From Thermopetrobacter sp. (GTDB taxonomy: Bacteria > Pseudomonadota > Alphaproteobacteria > Rhizobiales > Aestuariivirgaceae), in the NCBI GenBank assembly GCA_011374735.1, contig DRPD01000203.1, positions 1 to 5,780 on the forward strand: a stretch of DNA of 5,780 nucleotides, in the 5' to 3' direction. A model generated the notes under the pieces. That model was not told where the DNA came from and did not search any database. It saw only the letters and a list, made by a program, of their open reading frames with translations. The position numbers and the translations under genes were made by a program. Each line of letters opens with the position of its first letter. The stretch's first letter is position 1. Shown here one piece after another: positions 4,895-5,780 of the stretch.

Positions 4895-5566
4895 TCATGG
4901 CAGCCGCAGCTTGATGCCCTCCGGAATCAGGTTCGGATTGCTCAGCTTGCCCTTGTTGGCCGCAAAAATCTTCCGCCAGGCGCTCATCGAGCCGTAATGC
5001 TTCTCCGCCAGCGTCGTCAGCGTATCGCCGCGCTGCACGACGATGACCTTGCCGGCCGTCTTCTTCTCGCCCTTGCCGGAGGCCCCTTCGGTGATCACGG
5101 TGGCTTCACCTTCTTTCGTCACCTGCCGCAGGAAAGGGTCATCACTGCTGGTCGTCGCGTTGCCGGCCCGCGCCACCAGCTGTTGCAACACCGTGCGGCT
5201 GTCGGCGTTGGACATCACATCCTGCAGCGATTTGCCACGCTCTTTCAGCGCCTCGTCGATCAGCTGCAGGATGTCGGTTCGGGTGCGGCCTTCCTGCTGC
5301 GCTTTCTTCACCAGCGCCGTGAGGGCCGCCTGCAGGTCGGCCGGTGTGGACAGCTGGTTGCCCTTGCCGCCGTTGCGCAACCGGGTCAGGTGATCGACCA
5401 CCTGGTCGGTCAGCGCCTTCAGCGTTGTTTCCTTGGTGGGGTCGTCTTCCGGCACCGCGGCCTGGGCCTGTTTGATTTCCATCGCCTGGGGCACGGCGGG
5501 GATCAGGGCCAGCGCCCCCGCACCAGCCAGCAAGGCGGCGGTCAGTGTGCGTGCGCGATGTTTCAT
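4895..5566 (-). CDS. Secreted protein with C-terminal LysM domain
   Basis: A 223-residue protein. The ATG at 5566 is preceded by AGGGAG 8 nt upstream, which fixes the start. The N-terminus is a signal peptide: basic (KHRAR), then a hydrophobic Ala/Leu stretch; cleavage could follow residue 28 or, more likely, the AQA at 34-36. Residues about 40-150 are a charged, probably helical region with no recognised domain. A LysM domain fills residues 174-223, with the usual QRGDTL, LAEKHYG, W.KI, AANKGKL, NPN and PEG elements, ending at the last residue. LysM binds the glycan chains of peptidoglycan, so the protein should be attached to the cell wall in the periplasm. No hydrolase or transpeptidase domain is present. 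It follows a rhodanese-like gene by 65 nt and precedes the longer LysM gene in the same direction. Domain call firm; precise role unknown. Confidence 0.9.
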   Translation of the reverse strand: MKHRARTLTAALLAGAGALALIPAVPQAMEIKQAQAAVPEDDPTKETTLKALTDQVVDHLTRLRNGGKGNQLSTPADLQAALTALVKKAQQEGRTRTDILQLIDEALKERGKSLQDVMSNADSRTVLQQLVARAGNATTSSDDPFLRQVTKEGEATVITEGASGKGEKKTAGKVIVVQRGDTLTTLAEKHYGSMSAWRKIFAANKGKLSNPNLIPEGIKLRLP

Positions 5567-5620
5567 GATACCTACTCCCTGTGGATGTCACCCATGCCCC
5601 CGGCAAGAGATGCGTGGTGT

Positions 5621-5634
5621 TGATGCCCGCATCA
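5621..5634 (-). other. Small inverted repeat overlapping the rhodanese-like stop codon
   Basis: TGATGC (5621-5626) and GCATCA (5629-5634) are complementary with a 2-nt centre, and the stop codon of the upstream gene lies in one arm. No T-run follows; it is probably incidental, or a weak 3'-end structure. Confidence 0.2.
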
Positions 5635-5780
5635 GTTGTTGGCGGTGCGTGGGCTGGGCCGCTGAACCGCCAACCCCAGCAGCTGCCAGTTCTGCATGCC
5701 GCCGCGGTAGTAATACAGCTTCTCCGGCGGATAGCCGGCCTTGATCAGGTTGCGGATGGCCCGCGGCGACTGCCCGCACC
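5632..5780 (-). CDS. Rhodanese-like domain protein, C-terminal part (5' end outside window)
   Basis: Forty-eight residues ending at TGA (5634-5632), entering from the right edge of the window. The visible part opens with CGQSPRA, a Cys-x4-Arg active-site loop as in rhodanese sulfurtransferases, where the Cys carries a persulfide. It continues with a helix (IRNLIKAGY) and the typical final strand and turn YYYRGGMQNW, then LLGL. This order (active-site loop, helix, strand, RGG..W) is characteristic of the last part of a rhodanese domain. The N-terminal part, any signal peptide and any extra domains cannot be seen, so substrate and location are unknown. It is 65 nt upstream of the LysM gene in the same direction and may share its transcript. 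Confidence 0.78.
   Translation of the reverse strand, partial: CGQSPRAIRNLIKAGYPPEKLYYYRGGMQNWQLLGLAVQRPSPRTANN

Noticed and set aside
4748..5623. Plus-strand frame of 291 residues
   Set aside because: Antisense to the well-supported LysM gene with a signal peptide and ribosome-binding site on the minus strand.
5588..5779. Minus-strand frame of 63 residues at the right edge
   Set aside because: A different frame of the same stretch gives a clear rhodanese C-terminus, so this one is a shadow.

Overview
The window is high-GC DNA with the look of an alphaproteobacterium of the Rhodospirillales type (Magnetospirillum-like). That placement is inferred from base composition and the style of the proteins; no rRNA or other marker gene is present. 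No tRNA, rRNA, CRISPR array or transposase was seen.

Layout on the plus strand: (1) 1-650 holds the 3' end of a ferrous-iron uptake operon: the C-terminal part of the FeoB permease, then a small FeoC-like winged-helix protein with four cysteines. (2) 712-1921 is a compact two-gene type II restriction-modification cassette: a BglII/BstYI-like endonuclease overlapping by 26 nt an MT-A70-family adenine methyltransferase. Parts of it are visibly more AT-rich than its neighbours, which fits a mobile defence cassette placed beside the feo operon. (3) 1922-2175 is a non-coding region with an AT-rich palindrome and several stem-loops. It leads into (4) a secreted, strikingly methionine-rich protein (2176-2808) built from five and three-quarter copies of a 25-residue repeat, closed by a strong intrinsic terminator (2845-2883).

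Layout on the minus strand, reading right to left: the C-terminal end of a rhodanese-like protein (5780-5632), a 223-residue secreted LysM protein (5566-4895), and a 607-residue membrane-anchored, Pro/Ala-rich LysM protein (4761-2938). The rhodanese and first LysM genes are 65 nt apart. The two LysM genes are 133 nt apart, with a perfect 13-bp stem-loop between them. This cluster converges on the methionine-rich gene.

The groups serve separate tasks: iron uptake, DNA restriction, an unknown envelope function for the Met-rich protein, and cell-wall binding for the LysM pair. The most unusual item is the Met-rich repeat protein, whose function cannot be assigned from sequence. The restriction system is clear as a family, but its recognition sequence is unknown.
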